A stretch of DNA of 54,622 nt from Paraburkholderia solisilvae (GTDB taxonomy: Bacteria; Pseudomonadota; Gammaproteobacteria; Burkholderiales; Burkholderiaceae), in contig NZ_CADIKF010000048.1 in NCBI RefSeq assembly GCF_902859875.1, positions 1 to 54,622 on the forward strand. Reading direction: 5' to 3'. The position numbers and the translations under genes were made by a program. The notes beneath the pieces were generated by a model that did not search any database, had not been told where the DNA came from, and saw only the letters and a program-made list of their open reading frames with translations. Of the stretch, positions 42,412 to 50,390 are shown in pieces (the stretch's first letter is position 1; each line of letters starts with the position of its first letter).

Positions 42412-44853
42412 ATGCAATTTCCGGAATCCTGGCTCCGATCCTTCGTCGATCCGCAACTGACGACCGAGCAACTGTCGCATGCGCTGACGATGGCCGGTCT
42501 CGAAGTCGAAGATCTGCGGCCGGTCGCGCCGCCGACCTCGAAGATCGTCGTCGGCCGCGTGCTCGAGGTGGTCAAGCACCCGGACGCGGACAAGCTCAAC
42601 GTCTGCCAGGTCGACGCCGGCACGGGTGCGACGCTGAACATCGTGTGCGGCGCACCGAATGTCGCGCCGGGCATCAAGGTGCCGGTTGCGCTGGTCGGCG
42701 CGCAACTGCCGCCGGCCGAAGAGGGTGGCGCGCCGTTCGCCATCAAGCTGTCGAAGCTGCGTGGCGTTGAGAGCCAGGGCATGTTGTGCTCCGCACGCGA
42801 ACTGAAGCTTTCGGAAGATCACAGCGGCCTTCTGATCCTGCCTGAAGATACGCCGATCGGCCAGGACATCCGCGACACGCTGAAGCTCGACGATACGATC
42901 TTCGAAGTCAAGCTGACGCCGAACAAGGCGGACTGCCTGTCGGTATTCGGCATTGCGCGCGAGACGGCGGCGATCACCGGCGCGGCGCTCAAACCGGTCG
43001 ACATCAAGCCGGCGCCCGTTGCGCTGAACGAAACGCTGCCGGTGAAGATTTCCGCGCCCGATCTGTGCGGCCGCTTCTCGGGCCGCGTGATCCGCGGCGT
43101 GAACGCGCGCGCGAAGACGCCGCACTGGATGGTCGAGCGTCTCGAGCGTTCCGGCCAGCGCAGCATCTCGGCGCTCGTCGATATCTCGAACTATGTGATG
43201 CTCGAACTCGGCCGTCCGTCGCACGTGTTCGATCTGGACAAGATTCACGGTTCGATGGATGTGCGCTGGGGCAAGCGCGGTGAGACGCTGAAGTTGCTGA
43301 ACGGCAATACGATCGAAGTGGACGAAACGGTCGGCGTGATCGCGGACGATCGCCATATCGAGAGCCTTGCCGGCATCATGGGCGGCGACAGCACGTCGGT
43401 GACGCTCGATACGACCAACATTTATCTCGAAGCGGCGTTCTGGTGGCCCGATAGCATCCGCGGCCGCTCGCGCCGGTACAACTTCTCGACCGACGCCGGA
43501 CATCGTTTCGAGCGCGGCGTCGACTACGCGACGACCGCCGAGCACATCGAGCGGATCACGCAGCTGATCCTCGACATCTGCGGCGGCAAGGCGGGTCCGA
43601 TCGACGATCAGATCATCAATGTGCCGAAGCGCGAGCGCGTGAAGATGCGTGTCGCGCGCGCGCAGCGGATCATCGGTATCGCGATCGGCGCCGACGAGAT
43701 TGCGGATATTTTCACGCGCCTCGGTCTCGAGTATGTGCGCGACGGCGATACGTTTGCCGTGACGCCGCCGCCGTACCGCTTCGACATCGAAATCGAAGAG
43801 GATCTGATCGAGGAAGTCGCGCGCATTTACGGCTTCGAAAAGATTCCGGCGCGACCGCCCGTTGCAAAAAGCGAAATGCGCGCGACGAACGAAACGCGTC
43901 GCTCGATCCATGCGCTGCGCCACGCGCTGGCCGCGCGCGATTACGCGGAGACGGTCAACTTCAGTTTCGTCGATGCCGAATGGGAACAGGATTTCGCCGG
44001 CAACAGCAACCCGGTGCGCCTGCTCAATCCGATCGCCAGCCAGTTGTCGGTGATGCGCACGACGCTGTTCGGCAGCCTGATCCATGTGCTGCGCCACAAC
44101 CTGAATCGCCGCGCCGATCGCATCCGCGTCTTCGAGGCGGGCCGCGTGTTCCTGCACGACCCGTCGATCGCCGCGGGCGAGATGACGGTCGAAGGCTTCG
44201 CGCAGCCGAAGAGGCTGGGTGCGCTCGCTTACGGCCCGGTGCTCGACGAGCAGTGGGGCGCAGCGACGCGCGCAGTCGATTTCTTCGATGTGAAGGGCGA
44301 CGTCGAAGCGCTGCTGACGCCGGCGCTGGCGTCCGCTGCGCGCTTCGTGAAGGCCGAGCATCCGGCGCTGCATCCGGGCCGCAGCGCGCGCATCGAACTC
44401 GACGGCCGCGCGGTCGGCTGGATCGGTGAACTGCATCCGCGCTGGATGCAGAAGTATGATCTGCCGCACGCGCCGATCCTGTTCGAAATCGATGCGGAAG
44501 CACTGATGCGGCGTGATTTGCCGAGCCCGAGCGACGTGTCGAAATTCCCGCCGGTGCGGCGCGATATTGCCGTCGTCGTCGACCAGAAAATCGAGGTTCA
44601 GGCGCTGCTCGACGAGATGCAAAAGGCCCTGTCGACGGACGCGTGCAAGACCGTTCAGAGGGTTGCGCTTTTCGACGAATTTCGTCCAAAATCAAGTACT
44701 TCCGGTGGGCTGGCAGCTCATGAGAAAAGCCTTGCGTTCCGTGTGACCTTGCAAGATACTGGTGGGACCCTTCAGGATGAAACGGTCGATCTGGCCATTC
44801 AAACCCTGGTGGATCGTCTGGCTCGAGCATATGGCGCACGGTTGCGCGGATAA
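42412..44853 (+). CDS. pheT: Phenylalanyl-tRNA synthetase beta subunit
   Basis: 813 residues, full length. EMAP-like tRNA-binding domain (IVVGRVLEVVKHPDADKLNVCQVDAG), B3/B4 editing domain, B5 and a catalytically inactive class II fold, then C-terminal ferredoxin-like anticodon-binding domain (FPPVRRDIAVVVDQKIEVQALLDEM ... DETVDLAIQTLVDRLARAYGARLRG). It edits mischarged Tyr-tRNA-Phe. The stop codon lies in a hairpin (44851-44869). Lies directly upstream of ihfA. Confidence 0.97.
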   Translation: MQFPESWLRSFVDPQLTTEQLSHALTMAGLEVEDLRPVAPPTSKIVVGRVLEVVKHPDADKLNVCQVDAGTGATLNIVCGAPNVAPGIKVPVALVGAQLPPAEEGGAPFAIKLSKLRGVESQGMLCSARELKLSEDHSGLLILPEDTPIGQDIRDTLKLDDTIFEVKLTPNKADCLSVFGIARETAAITGAALKPVDIKPAPVALNETLPVKISAPDLCGRFSGRVIRGVNARAKTPHWMVERLERSGQRSISALVDISNYVMLELGRPSHVFDLDKIHGSMDVRWGKRGETLKLLNGNTIEVDETVGVIADDRHIESLAGIMGGDSTSVTLDTTNIYLEAAFWWPDSIRGRSRRYNFSTDAGHRFERGVDYATTAEHIERITQLILDICGGKAGPIDDQIINVPKRERVKMRVARAQRIIGIAIGADEIADIFTRLGLEYVRDGDTFAVTPPPYRFDIEIEEDLIEEVARIYGFEKIPARPPVAKSEMRATNETRRSIHALRHALAARDYAETVNFSFVDAEWEQDFAGNSNPVRLLNPIASQLSVMRTTLFGSLIHVLRHNLNRRADRIRVFEAGRVFLHDPSIAAGEMTVEGFAQPKRLGALAYGPVLDEQWGAATRAVDFFDVKGDVEALLTPALASAARFVKAEHPALHPGRSARIELDGRAVGWIGELHPRWMQKYDLPHAPILFEIDAEALMRRDLPSPSDVSKFPPVRRDIAVVVDQKIEVQALLDEMQKALSTDACKTVQRVALFDEFRPKSSTSGGLAAHEKSLAFRVTLQDTGGTLQDETVDLAIQTLVDRLARAYGARLRG

Positions 44854-44869
44854 CCCGCAGGGCGGGTTA
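44851..44869 (+). terminator. Hairpin on the pheT stop codon
   Basis: TAACCCGC (44851-44858), loop AGG, GCGGGTTA (44862-44869): perfect 8-bp stem that includes the TAA stop. No T-run, so read-through to ihfA is expected; it may stabilise the pheT message. Confidence 0.5.
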
Positions 44870-44922
44870 GTCACGGTTATTCCCGCATTCTTCGTTTCAG
44901 TTTGCGCGCCATCTGATTAGAT

Positions 44923-45333
44923 ATGAATGAAATGAACTCGAGTGATTTCGAAGCCCTTCTTACGGCGCAACGCAGCGCCATGATTCGCGATATCCCGACA
45001 TCATCCGCCGGCGCATCGGGCGAAACGCCGACGCTGACGAAGGCCGAACTTGCCGAGTTGCTGTTCGACAATGTCGGGCTCAACAAGCGCGAAGCGAAGG
45101 ACATGGTCGAGGCGTTCTTCGAAGTGATCCGCGATGCGCTGGAAAGCGGCGACAGCGTGAAGCTGTCCGGCTTCGGCAACTTTCAGTTGCGCGACAAACC
45201 GCAGCGTCCCGGCCGGAATCCGAAGACGGGCGAAGCGATTCCGATCGCCGCGCGCCGCGTCGTCACGTTTCACGCAAGTCAAAAGCTGAAGGCGCTCGTT
45301 GAAAACGGCGCCGAAGCGAGCCTGACGCGCTGA
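44923..45333 (+). CDS. ihfA: Integration host factor alpha subunit, with N-terminal extension
   Basis: 136 residues, against ~99 in E. coli. The IHF core begins at ~residue 38 (TLTKAELAELLFDNVGLNKREAKDMVEAFFEVIRDALESGDSVKLSGFGNFQLRDKPQRPGRNPKTGEAIPIAARRVV); PGRNPKTGE is the DNA-bending arm with its Pro. The extra 37 N-terminal residues (MNEMNSSDFEALLTAQ...) are probably real, since I recall a similar start in Burkholderia IHF. In-frame ATGs at 44932 and 44980 are alternatives, and none has a strong ribosome binding site. With IhfB it bends DNA for recombination and sigma54 promoters. Confidence 0.94.
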   Translation: MNEMNSSDFEALLTAQRSAMIRDIPTSSAGASGETPTLTKAELAELLFDNVGLNKREAKDMVEAFFEVIRDALESGDSVKLSGFGNFQLRDKPQRPGRNPKTGEAIPIAARRVVTFHASQKLKALVENGAEASLTR

Positions 45334-45403
45334 TCGATAGCTGATCGATATTAGAATCGATACGCGCGCGTTTCCGCGCAACCACCACGACGGCTAACTG
45401 ACG

Positions 45404-45802
45404 ATGACAGCGACGATCGAAAAAGTCGTCTTGCCTCCGATTCCGGCGAAGCGCTATTTCACCATCGGTGAAGTGAGCGAACTATGTGGCGTGAAGCCCC
45501 ATGTGCTGCGTTATTGGGAGCAGGAGTTCACGCAGTTGCGGCCGGTCAAGCGGCGCGGCAATCGGCGGTATTACCAGCATCACGAGGTGCTGCTGATTCG
45601 CCGGATTCGCGAGTTGCTGTATGAGCAGGGCTTCACGATCAACGGCGCGCGCAATCGTCTCGACTCGCACGGCGGCGCGCAACGCGAAGCGGACGAACGC
45701 GAAGAAGCCGAAGCGCCGGTGGTGACGACGTCGATGGCCAGCGTCGATGTCGATCAGTTGCGCAAGGAATTGCTGCATGTGATCGATCTGCTCGGGCATT
45801 GA
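45404..45802 (+). CDS. MerR-family transcriptional regulator
   Basis: 132 residues. N-terminal winged helix-turn-helix YFTIGEVSELCGVKPHVLRYWEQEFTQLRPVKRRGNRRYYQHHEVLLIRRIRELLYEQGFTI, then a short coiled-coil region. No metal-binding Cys cluster at the C-terminus, so not a metal sensor of the usual kind. In many proteobacteria this MerR gene follows ihfA. The C-terminal effector part is too short to assign. Confidence 0.92.
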   Translation: MTATIEKVVLPPIPAKRYFTIGEVSELCGVKPHVLRYWEQEFTQLRPVKRRGNRRYYQHHEVLLIRRIRELLYEQGFTINGARNRLDSHGGAQREADEREEAEAPVVTTSMASVDVDQLRKELLHVIDLLGH

Positions 45803-45857
45803 GCGGCGAAACAGCGTGAGGCAGTGCAAGGGTATGCTCAGCGAGCATCGTGTCTGT

Positions 45858-45863
45858 TATACT
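45858..45863 (+). promoter_or_regulatory. -10 element of tRNA-Pro
   Basis: TATACT (45858-45863), 10 bp before the tRNA. The matching -35 (TGCTCA, 45835-45840, 17 bp spacer) is weak. Confidence 0.5.
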
Positions 45864-45873
45864 TGCCGACTTT

Positions 45874-45950
<77 letters not shown>

Positions 45951-45960
45951 GATTCATCAG

Positions 45961-45997
45961 AAAACCCGCGTCGGCTTAATGCTGGCGCGGGTTTTTT
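45961..45997 (+). terminator. Intrinsic terminator after tRNA-Pro
   Basis: AAAACCCGCG (45961-45970) pairs with CGCGGGTTTT (45986-45995) around a 15-nt loop that can pair further, followed by T's. It lies 10 bp after the tRNA. Confidence 0.9.
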
Positions 45998-46310
45998 GTT
46001 GGGCGTGTCGGTCATGACATCGTTCGTACACGGCACGCTGCTCACCACACGCCATTCGAAAAAAAGCGCCATCAATCTTAGACAGCTCCGTCAAGCTTAA
46101 AAGCCGCGGACGCGCATCCAAATCCGATCCGCTCGAAGCAGCAGACCATGCGAGCATGGCAGCAAAAGATCGCGAAGCGAAGTGCGACATCCATCCTGGC
46201 CGTTTCGACAAACATCACACACCACCGGCCATCAAACACGCTATCCGCCGCCGCCACGCATTCGCGTAAACACCTAACACCGTTGCTTTTCATTCCCGTC
46301 GAATAGCGTG

Positions 46311-46329
46311 CTGATATATGATATATCAG
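46311..46329. promoter_or_regulatory. Perfect 19-bp palindromic operator
   Basis: CTGATATAT-G-ATATATCAG: 9-bp arms, single central base, 26 bp before the hydrolase start. A -10-like TATGAT (46317-46322) lies inside, so a bound repressor would block transcription. No regulator gene is adjacent. Confidence 0.75.
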
Positions 46330-46355
46330 GTCATTTTCCACCCCGCAGGTCCACC

Positions 46356-47048
46356 ATGCTCGATCCGTCGTTGCTTGGCCGTTTGTCCTTCACGCATGCT
46401 GAGCCATCGAAGGGTCCGCTGCCACCCGGGCGCCACCGTCTGGGCCTCGCGGACGAGCGCGACGCGGTGTTGTTCGTCCCTGAAGGTCTGAGCGAAGACA
46501 CGCCGGTGCCGCTCTTCGTGATGTTCCACGGAGCGGGCGGCTTCCCGGAGAAAGTGCTGCCCTTCATCGAAACACACGCGCAGCAACATCGCTTTCTCGT
46601 GCTCGCGCCGCATTCGACCTATCCGACGTGGGACATCGTGATCGGCGGCAATGGCCCGGACCTCGAACGCCTGCATCAGGCCTTGACCGAAGTCACTTCG
46701 CGCTATCGGGTCGACCGTCGCCATCTTGCCTTTGCAGGCTTCTCGGACGGCGCAAGCTACGCGCTATCGATCGGCGTGACGAACGGCGATATCGTCAGCC
46801 ACGTCATTGCATTTTCCGGCGGATTCTTTTCGATCTTCATGCAGGAGGGCGCGCCGCAGGTGCTGATCGCGCACGGTCTCCAGGATGAACAGTTGCCGGT
46901 CGCAACCAGCGGCCGCGCGAATGCAGCGAAACTCAAGGCGGCCGGGTACGACGTGCACTATATCGAGTTCAACGGCCCGCACGCGATTCAGCCGCCGGTC
47001 GTCGAACTCGCGGTCGACTTCTTTCTGAAGCAACATCCAGAAGACTGA
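46356..47048 (+). CDS. Alpha/beta hydrolase, PHB-depolymerase/phospholipase-carboxylesterase-like
   Basis: 230 residues from the ATG at 46356; CAGG upstream. Motifs: PLFVMFHGAGGFP (oxyanion loop, 58-62 HGAGG), FAGFSDGASYALSIG with nucleophile Ser130, IAHGLQDEQLP with Asp177 and NGPHAIQPP with His209. No signal peptide, so intracellular. The build is that of the dienelactone-hydrolase/PHB-depolymerase group; the substrate is open. It lies 60 bp before the AAA+ gene on the same strand with no terminator between, so both may answer to the palindrome at 46311-46329. Confidence 0.85.
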   Translation: MLDPSLLGRLSFTHAEPSKGPLPPGRHRLGLADERDAVLFVPEGLSEDTPVPLFVMFHGAGGFPEKVLPFIETHAQQHRFLVLAPHSTYPTWDIVIGGNGPDLERLHQALTEVTSRYRVDRRHLAFAGFSDGASYALSIGVTNGDIVSHVIAFSGGFFSIFMQEGAPQVLIAHGLQDEQLPVATSGRANAAKLKAAGYDVHYIEFNGPHAIQPPVVELAVDFFLKQHPED

Positions 47049-47108
47049 TGCACGCGGGCCGGATAATCAGCCAGCGGAAACGAGCGCTCATCATCGGGAG
47101 GCGCGCTA

Positions 47109-48731
47109 ATGGATTTTGAAATACCGGAATCGTTGATCCACCCGCTGCTCGGCATGATCGGCAGCAGTTCTCCGCTTGCGAAACAACTGGCGGCGCACGG
47201 CATCTGTCACGGCAACATGGTCGTGTCGAGCCGGCTGTTCGATGCGAAGTCGCTGAACTCGCTGTACACGCTGTGCAAGTCGCAGAACGATCGCGGACTG
47301 ATGTTCCAGATGCTTGCGCTCGACGGCATCCACAACGCGCCGCAGGCGCGCGTGATTCCGTCGCTGGATCAACTGGTGCCGGGCCTGATCGCGTATCTCG
47401 GCCGCGAGGCGACCGACGGCTGGCTGTATCGGCGCAACAAGGACGGCACGCTATTGCCGTGGCTTGTGAACCGGATCCGCCATGTCGAGCCGGAGCAGGG
47501 CATGCCGTACGTCGTCGTCGATATGGTCGCGAACACGATGCAATCGGCGAATTCGGAGCAGACCGACTACAGCAAGCGGCGCTCCGGCATGACGACATCG
47601 CTGATGTTCAATCGCAGCGACATCGTCGATCGCACGATTCCCGAACTGCTCGCCGAATTCGGCTTCTATAAGGAGTGCGCGGAGTTCAGGCAGGAATACG
47701 AGCAGCACGCGCAAAAATTCCTGAAGTACCAGCGCCGCTTCGGTGCGCAGTTCGTCGTCACGAAGTCGGTGTTCACGACGGACGCGAAGGGCGCGCCGGA
47801 ACTCGCGCGGATTGTCGACGGCATCACCGCGAAGTGCGTGAACGACGAGGAACAGCTCGAGCGCCGCTTCGAAATGACTTGCGATCCGGGCTTCTGGCGC
47901 AATGCCGGGATCGAATCCGGTTTCGACAGGATTCCGTTGCATTGTTACGTGCACCTGTTCCACCTCGAGTGGCACAAGAATATCTGGGCGCACGTGCAGC
48001 ATATGAGCGAGTATCGCTACCAGCCGGAGTTGCGCGACAAGCTGGTGCTGCCCGGCGATCACCGCGATCTGATCGATATCCTGACGTCGAACATGAACGT
48101 GCTCGTGCAGGACTTCGTGCAGGGCAAATCGGGCGGCACGACCATTCTGTGCCAGGGCTCGCCCGGACTCGGCAAGACGCTGACCGCGGAGATCTACGCG
48201 GAAGTGGTCGGCAAGCCGCTTTACCGCGTGCATTCGGGACAGCTCGGCACGACGGCCGCATCGGTCGGCGCGGCGCTCACCGGCGTGCTGCGTCGCGCGA
48301 CGCGCTGGGACGCGATCCTGTTGCTCGATGAGGCGGACGTCTATATCCGGCGCCGCGACAACGATCTCGAGCACAACGCGATCGTCGCTGAATTCCTGCG
48401 CACGCTCGAGTATTTCAACGGGCTCATGTTCATGACGACCAATCGCATCGGCGACGTCGACGATGCGATCCTGTCGCGCTGCATCGCGACGATCCACTAC
48501 GAGACGCCGTCGAAGGCCGATGCGACGCACCTCTGGAAACTGCTTGCGGAGCAGTTCGGCGCGGACCTCGACGACGCGCTGATCGAAGAGCTGACGGTTC
48601 GCTATCCGAAGGCGAGCGGGCGCGACATCAAGGAATTGCTGAAGCTCGCGACACGTTATTGCAAGGCCAAACAGCTGCCGTTGAGCGAAGACGTGTTTCG
48701 TCTCTGCGCGCTGTTCCGCGGACACACGTGA
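47109..48731 (+). CDS. AAA+ ATPase with unrecognised N-terminal half
   Basis: 540 residues; GGGAGG ribosome binding site. C-terminal AAA+ module: Walker A GSPGLGKT (350-357), Walker B LLLDEAD (404-410), sensor 1 TTNR (443-446), arginine-finger candidate Arg457 in ILSRC, sensor 2 GRDIKEL (504-510, Arg505). Everything needed for ATP hydrolysis and hexamer contacts is present. Residues 1-340 match no family I know; they hold many aromatic residues (WLYRRNKDGTLLPWLVNRIRHVEP, FHLEWHKNIWAHVQHMSEYRY). No membrane helix. The layout (large N-part plus one AAA+ at the end) resembles remodelling ATPases of the classic clade; fungal AAA proteins with DUF7025 have a similar plan. The client is unknown. 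Confidence 0.85.
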   Translation: MDFEIPESLIHPLLGMIGSSSPLAKQLAAHGICHGNMVVSSRLFDAKSLNSLYTLCKSQNDRGLMFQMLALDGIHNAPQARVIPSLDQLVPGLIAYLGREATDGWLYRRNKDGTLLPWLVNRIRHVEPEQGMPYVVVDMVANTMQSANSEQTDYSKRRSGMTTSLMFNRSDIVDRTIPELLAEFGFYKECAEFRQEYEQHAQKFLKYQRRFGAQFVVTKSVFTTDAKGAPELARIVDGITAKCVNDEEQLERRFEMTCDPGFWRNAGIESGFDRIPLHCYVHLFHLEWHKNIWAHVQHMSEYRYQPELRDKLVLPGDHRDLIDILTSNMNVLVQDFVQGKSGGTTILCQGSPGLGKTLTAEIYAEVVGKPLYRVHSGQLGTTAASVGAALTGVLRRATRWDAILLLDEADVYIRRRDNDLEHNAIVAEFLRTLEYFNGLMFMTTNRIGDVDDAILSRCIATIHYETPSKADATHLWKLLAEQFGADLDDALIEELTVRYPKASGRDIKELLKLATRYCKAKQLPLSEDVFRLCALFRGHT

Positions 48732-48765
48732 CGCGCGCGGCGTGCTGACGCCGCGGTCCGCGTCA
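48729..48765 (+). terminator. Long hairpin on the AAA+ stop codon
   Basis: Outer TGACGCG (48729-48735) / CGCGTCA (48759-48765) and inner CGCGGCGT (48736-48743) / ACGCCGCG (48748-48755), loop GCTG, with a 3-nt bulge (48756-48758). Fifteen pairs in total, including the TGA stop. No T-run. Confidence 0.55.
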
Positions 48766-49152
48766 GCAAGTGGTTCGCACAGGGGGAGTTCGTTCGCACG
48801 CGCATCGCGCGGCGCGGCAGAACACATCGCAGCAGAACACATCGCAGCAAAGCACAACGCAGCAAAGCACAACGCAACGCCCCCAAACCCTTCCCACTCT
48901 CCCACGCCAACCCGCGCGCGCACAAGCCGATGCTTCGGCTTCGCCCATCAGCCGCGACTTCTCTCCCCATCGATGCCGCGACAACAGCATCGCCGCTATC
49001 CTGGCACAGCACCGCGCATCACACGTCGACCGCTTGCCGCTCGCGCCCCCGCACGCAACCAGATCGAATAGGACGATCCATGAGGCCTTGCGCGCGACGG
49101 CTTTCGATCATCTGACGTCGATATCACTCCGCTCATAAAAACGGAGATACGC
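48732..49152. other. Intergenic region after the AAA+ gene
   Basis: About 420 bp with the stop-codon hairpin, the 15-bp repeat and then unremarkable sequence. No gene is supported on either strand. Confidence 0.5.
48816..48875 (+). repeat. Four 15-bp tandem repeats after the AAA+ gene
   Basis: GGCAGAACACATCGC (48816), AGCAGAACACATCGC (48831), AGCAAAGCACAACGC (48846) and AGCAAAGCACAACGC (48861-48875). Exact 15-bp spacing; the last two are identical. Confidence 0.92.
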
Positions 49153-49570
49153 ATGCGTCTTATCCGTCACGAGCCCGCCAGGCAGTCGGGACACTTTTCG
49201 GCGACTGGAGTGACGCAGCCCGAAGTCGACTTCCAGAACCGCGAAATCGATGCGATCCTGACGGAGGTCGCCGTTCTGACGCAAGCGGACCGAGTCTGCC
49301 CGAATGCGTTGCCGGCCGGGTCACAAGCGCCCGGCACCCGAGCCGGCCACAGCGGAATTAGAGGAAGGGCTCTTCAGGATTCGCGAACGCTTGCCGATAT
49401 ACGGACTGAAGTGCGTCCACACGTTTCGTGTGCCTGAACAACGATTCGCGCGACGGCGGGAGATCAGTCGACGCGAGGCGGATCGTCTTATCGTCCGCTG
49501 CGAAGGGGATTTCATGACTGCAAACGCGTGCATGGCTGTCATCAAACGTCCACACAATTGCGGCATCTGA
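49153..49570 (+). pseudogene. Small unknown gene, possibly frameshifted
   Basis: An ATG at 49153 with GGAG in good position opens a 94-residue frame (MRLIRHEPARQSGHF...VDFQNREIDAILTEVAVLTQADRVCPNALPAG). After ~residue 56 the frame becomes Arg/Gly-rich, while the +1 frame (49304-49570) continues with protein-like sequence (ATAELEEGLFRIRERLPIYGLKCVHTFRVPEQRFARRREISRREADRLIV). A single base change near 49320 would join both to ~139 residues. I do not recognise either part. It may equally be one intact small gene or no gene. Confidence 0.3.
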
Positions 49571-49595
49571 CCGATATCCCGCGCCGGAGGCCCAG

Positions 49596-50390
49596 TTGAT
49601 AAGGCAAGTCCTAGGTAGCCTGCTTGTGACGCTTTGCGCGGCCAGCGCGCACGCCGCCAGCGGTCCGGACTGCTCGCGCCCGTTTACGCTTGCGCTGCAC
49701 GACCACGGGCTGCTGTATTCGCTCGCCACCGATACCGGCATCGACAAGGATTTCGCCGACGAACTGGCGCGCCGCAGCGGCTGCGAGATTCGCGTGAGCC
49801 TGATGTCGCGTGCGCGCATCTGGAAGCTGATCGAGTCCGGCGCGCTCGATTTCAGCCTGTCCGGCATCACCAACGACGAGCGCGATCAGTACGCGTCGTT
49901 CGCGTGGTACTTCAGCGACAAGTACTATCTATTGGTGCGCAAGGACGCGGGCATCCGGAGTCTGTCCGACTTCGAGCGCGACGATCGCTCCCAGCTCGGC
50001 GTGATCCGCAGCTTCCGCTATAGCGATTCTGCCAACCAGCTGGTCGATACGCTGTCCGCCGAGAACCGCGTCAGTCTTGCGGGCGGTCTCGAGCCGCTCT
50101 ATCAGGCGCTGACCATGAAGCGCATCCAGGGGATGATCATCGAGCCGTTCGACTACCCGGTGGTCGACGAGAAGCAGATTCGCGACATCACGACAATCAT
50201 CGAATTCAACGATCCCGCGGTGCCGCACGGCCTCATCATGTCGAAGAAGGCGTTGCCCGCGGCGCAACGGGAAAAATGGCGCGCGTTAGTCGACGAGATG
50301 CGCGCGGACGGCACGGTGCGGCGCATTTTCCGTAAATATTTCAAACCCGACCTCGCCGACTCGATGGTCGATTTTCCGACGCCGCCGTGA
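49596..50390 (+). CDS. Periplasmic solute-binding protein (SBP family 3), sensor-coupled
   Basis: 264 residues starting at TTG 49596, with GGAGG (49586-49590) 5 nt before it. Signal peptide MIRQVLGSLLVTLCAASAHA, then the mature domain: FTLALHDHGLLYSLATDTGIDKDFADELARRSGCEIRVSLM, RIWKLIESGALDFSLSGITNDERDQYASFAWYF (the family's typical centre) and LVRKDAGIRSLSDF. No transporter genes are nearby. Its stop codon overlaps the GTG start of the c-di-GMP enzyme by 4 nt (GTGA), so it is more likely the sensor part of a signalling pair than a nutrient uptake protein. The ligand is probably an amino acid or related small polar compound. Confidence 0.87.
   Translation: MIRQVLGSLLVTLCAASAHAASGPDCSRPFTLALHDHGLLYSLATDTGIDKDFADELARRSGCEIRVSLMSRARIWKLIESGALDFSLSGITNDERDQYASFAWYFSDKYYLLVRKDAGIRSLSDFERDDRSQLGVIRSFRYSDSANQLVDTLSAENRVSLAGGLEPLYQALTMKRIQGMIIEPFDYPVVDEKQIRDITTIIEFNDPAVPHGLIMSKKALPAAQREKWRALVDEMRADGTVRRIFRKYFKPDLADSMVDFPTPP

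Larger units (their letters stand above)
45951..46355. other. AT-richer spacer between tRNA-Pro and hydrolase gene
   Basis: 405 bp with the tRNA terminator, then ~300 bp of noticeably lower GC than the rest of the window, then the palindrome at 46311-46329. No gene is seen on either strand. The change of composition right after a tRNA gene is typical of an insertion site, but I find no integrase or repeated tRNA 3' end. Confidence 0.5.

Noticed and set aside
42370..44622. 750-codon antisense frame to pheT
   Set aside because: Runs exactly opposite a conserved essential gene and has shadow composition.
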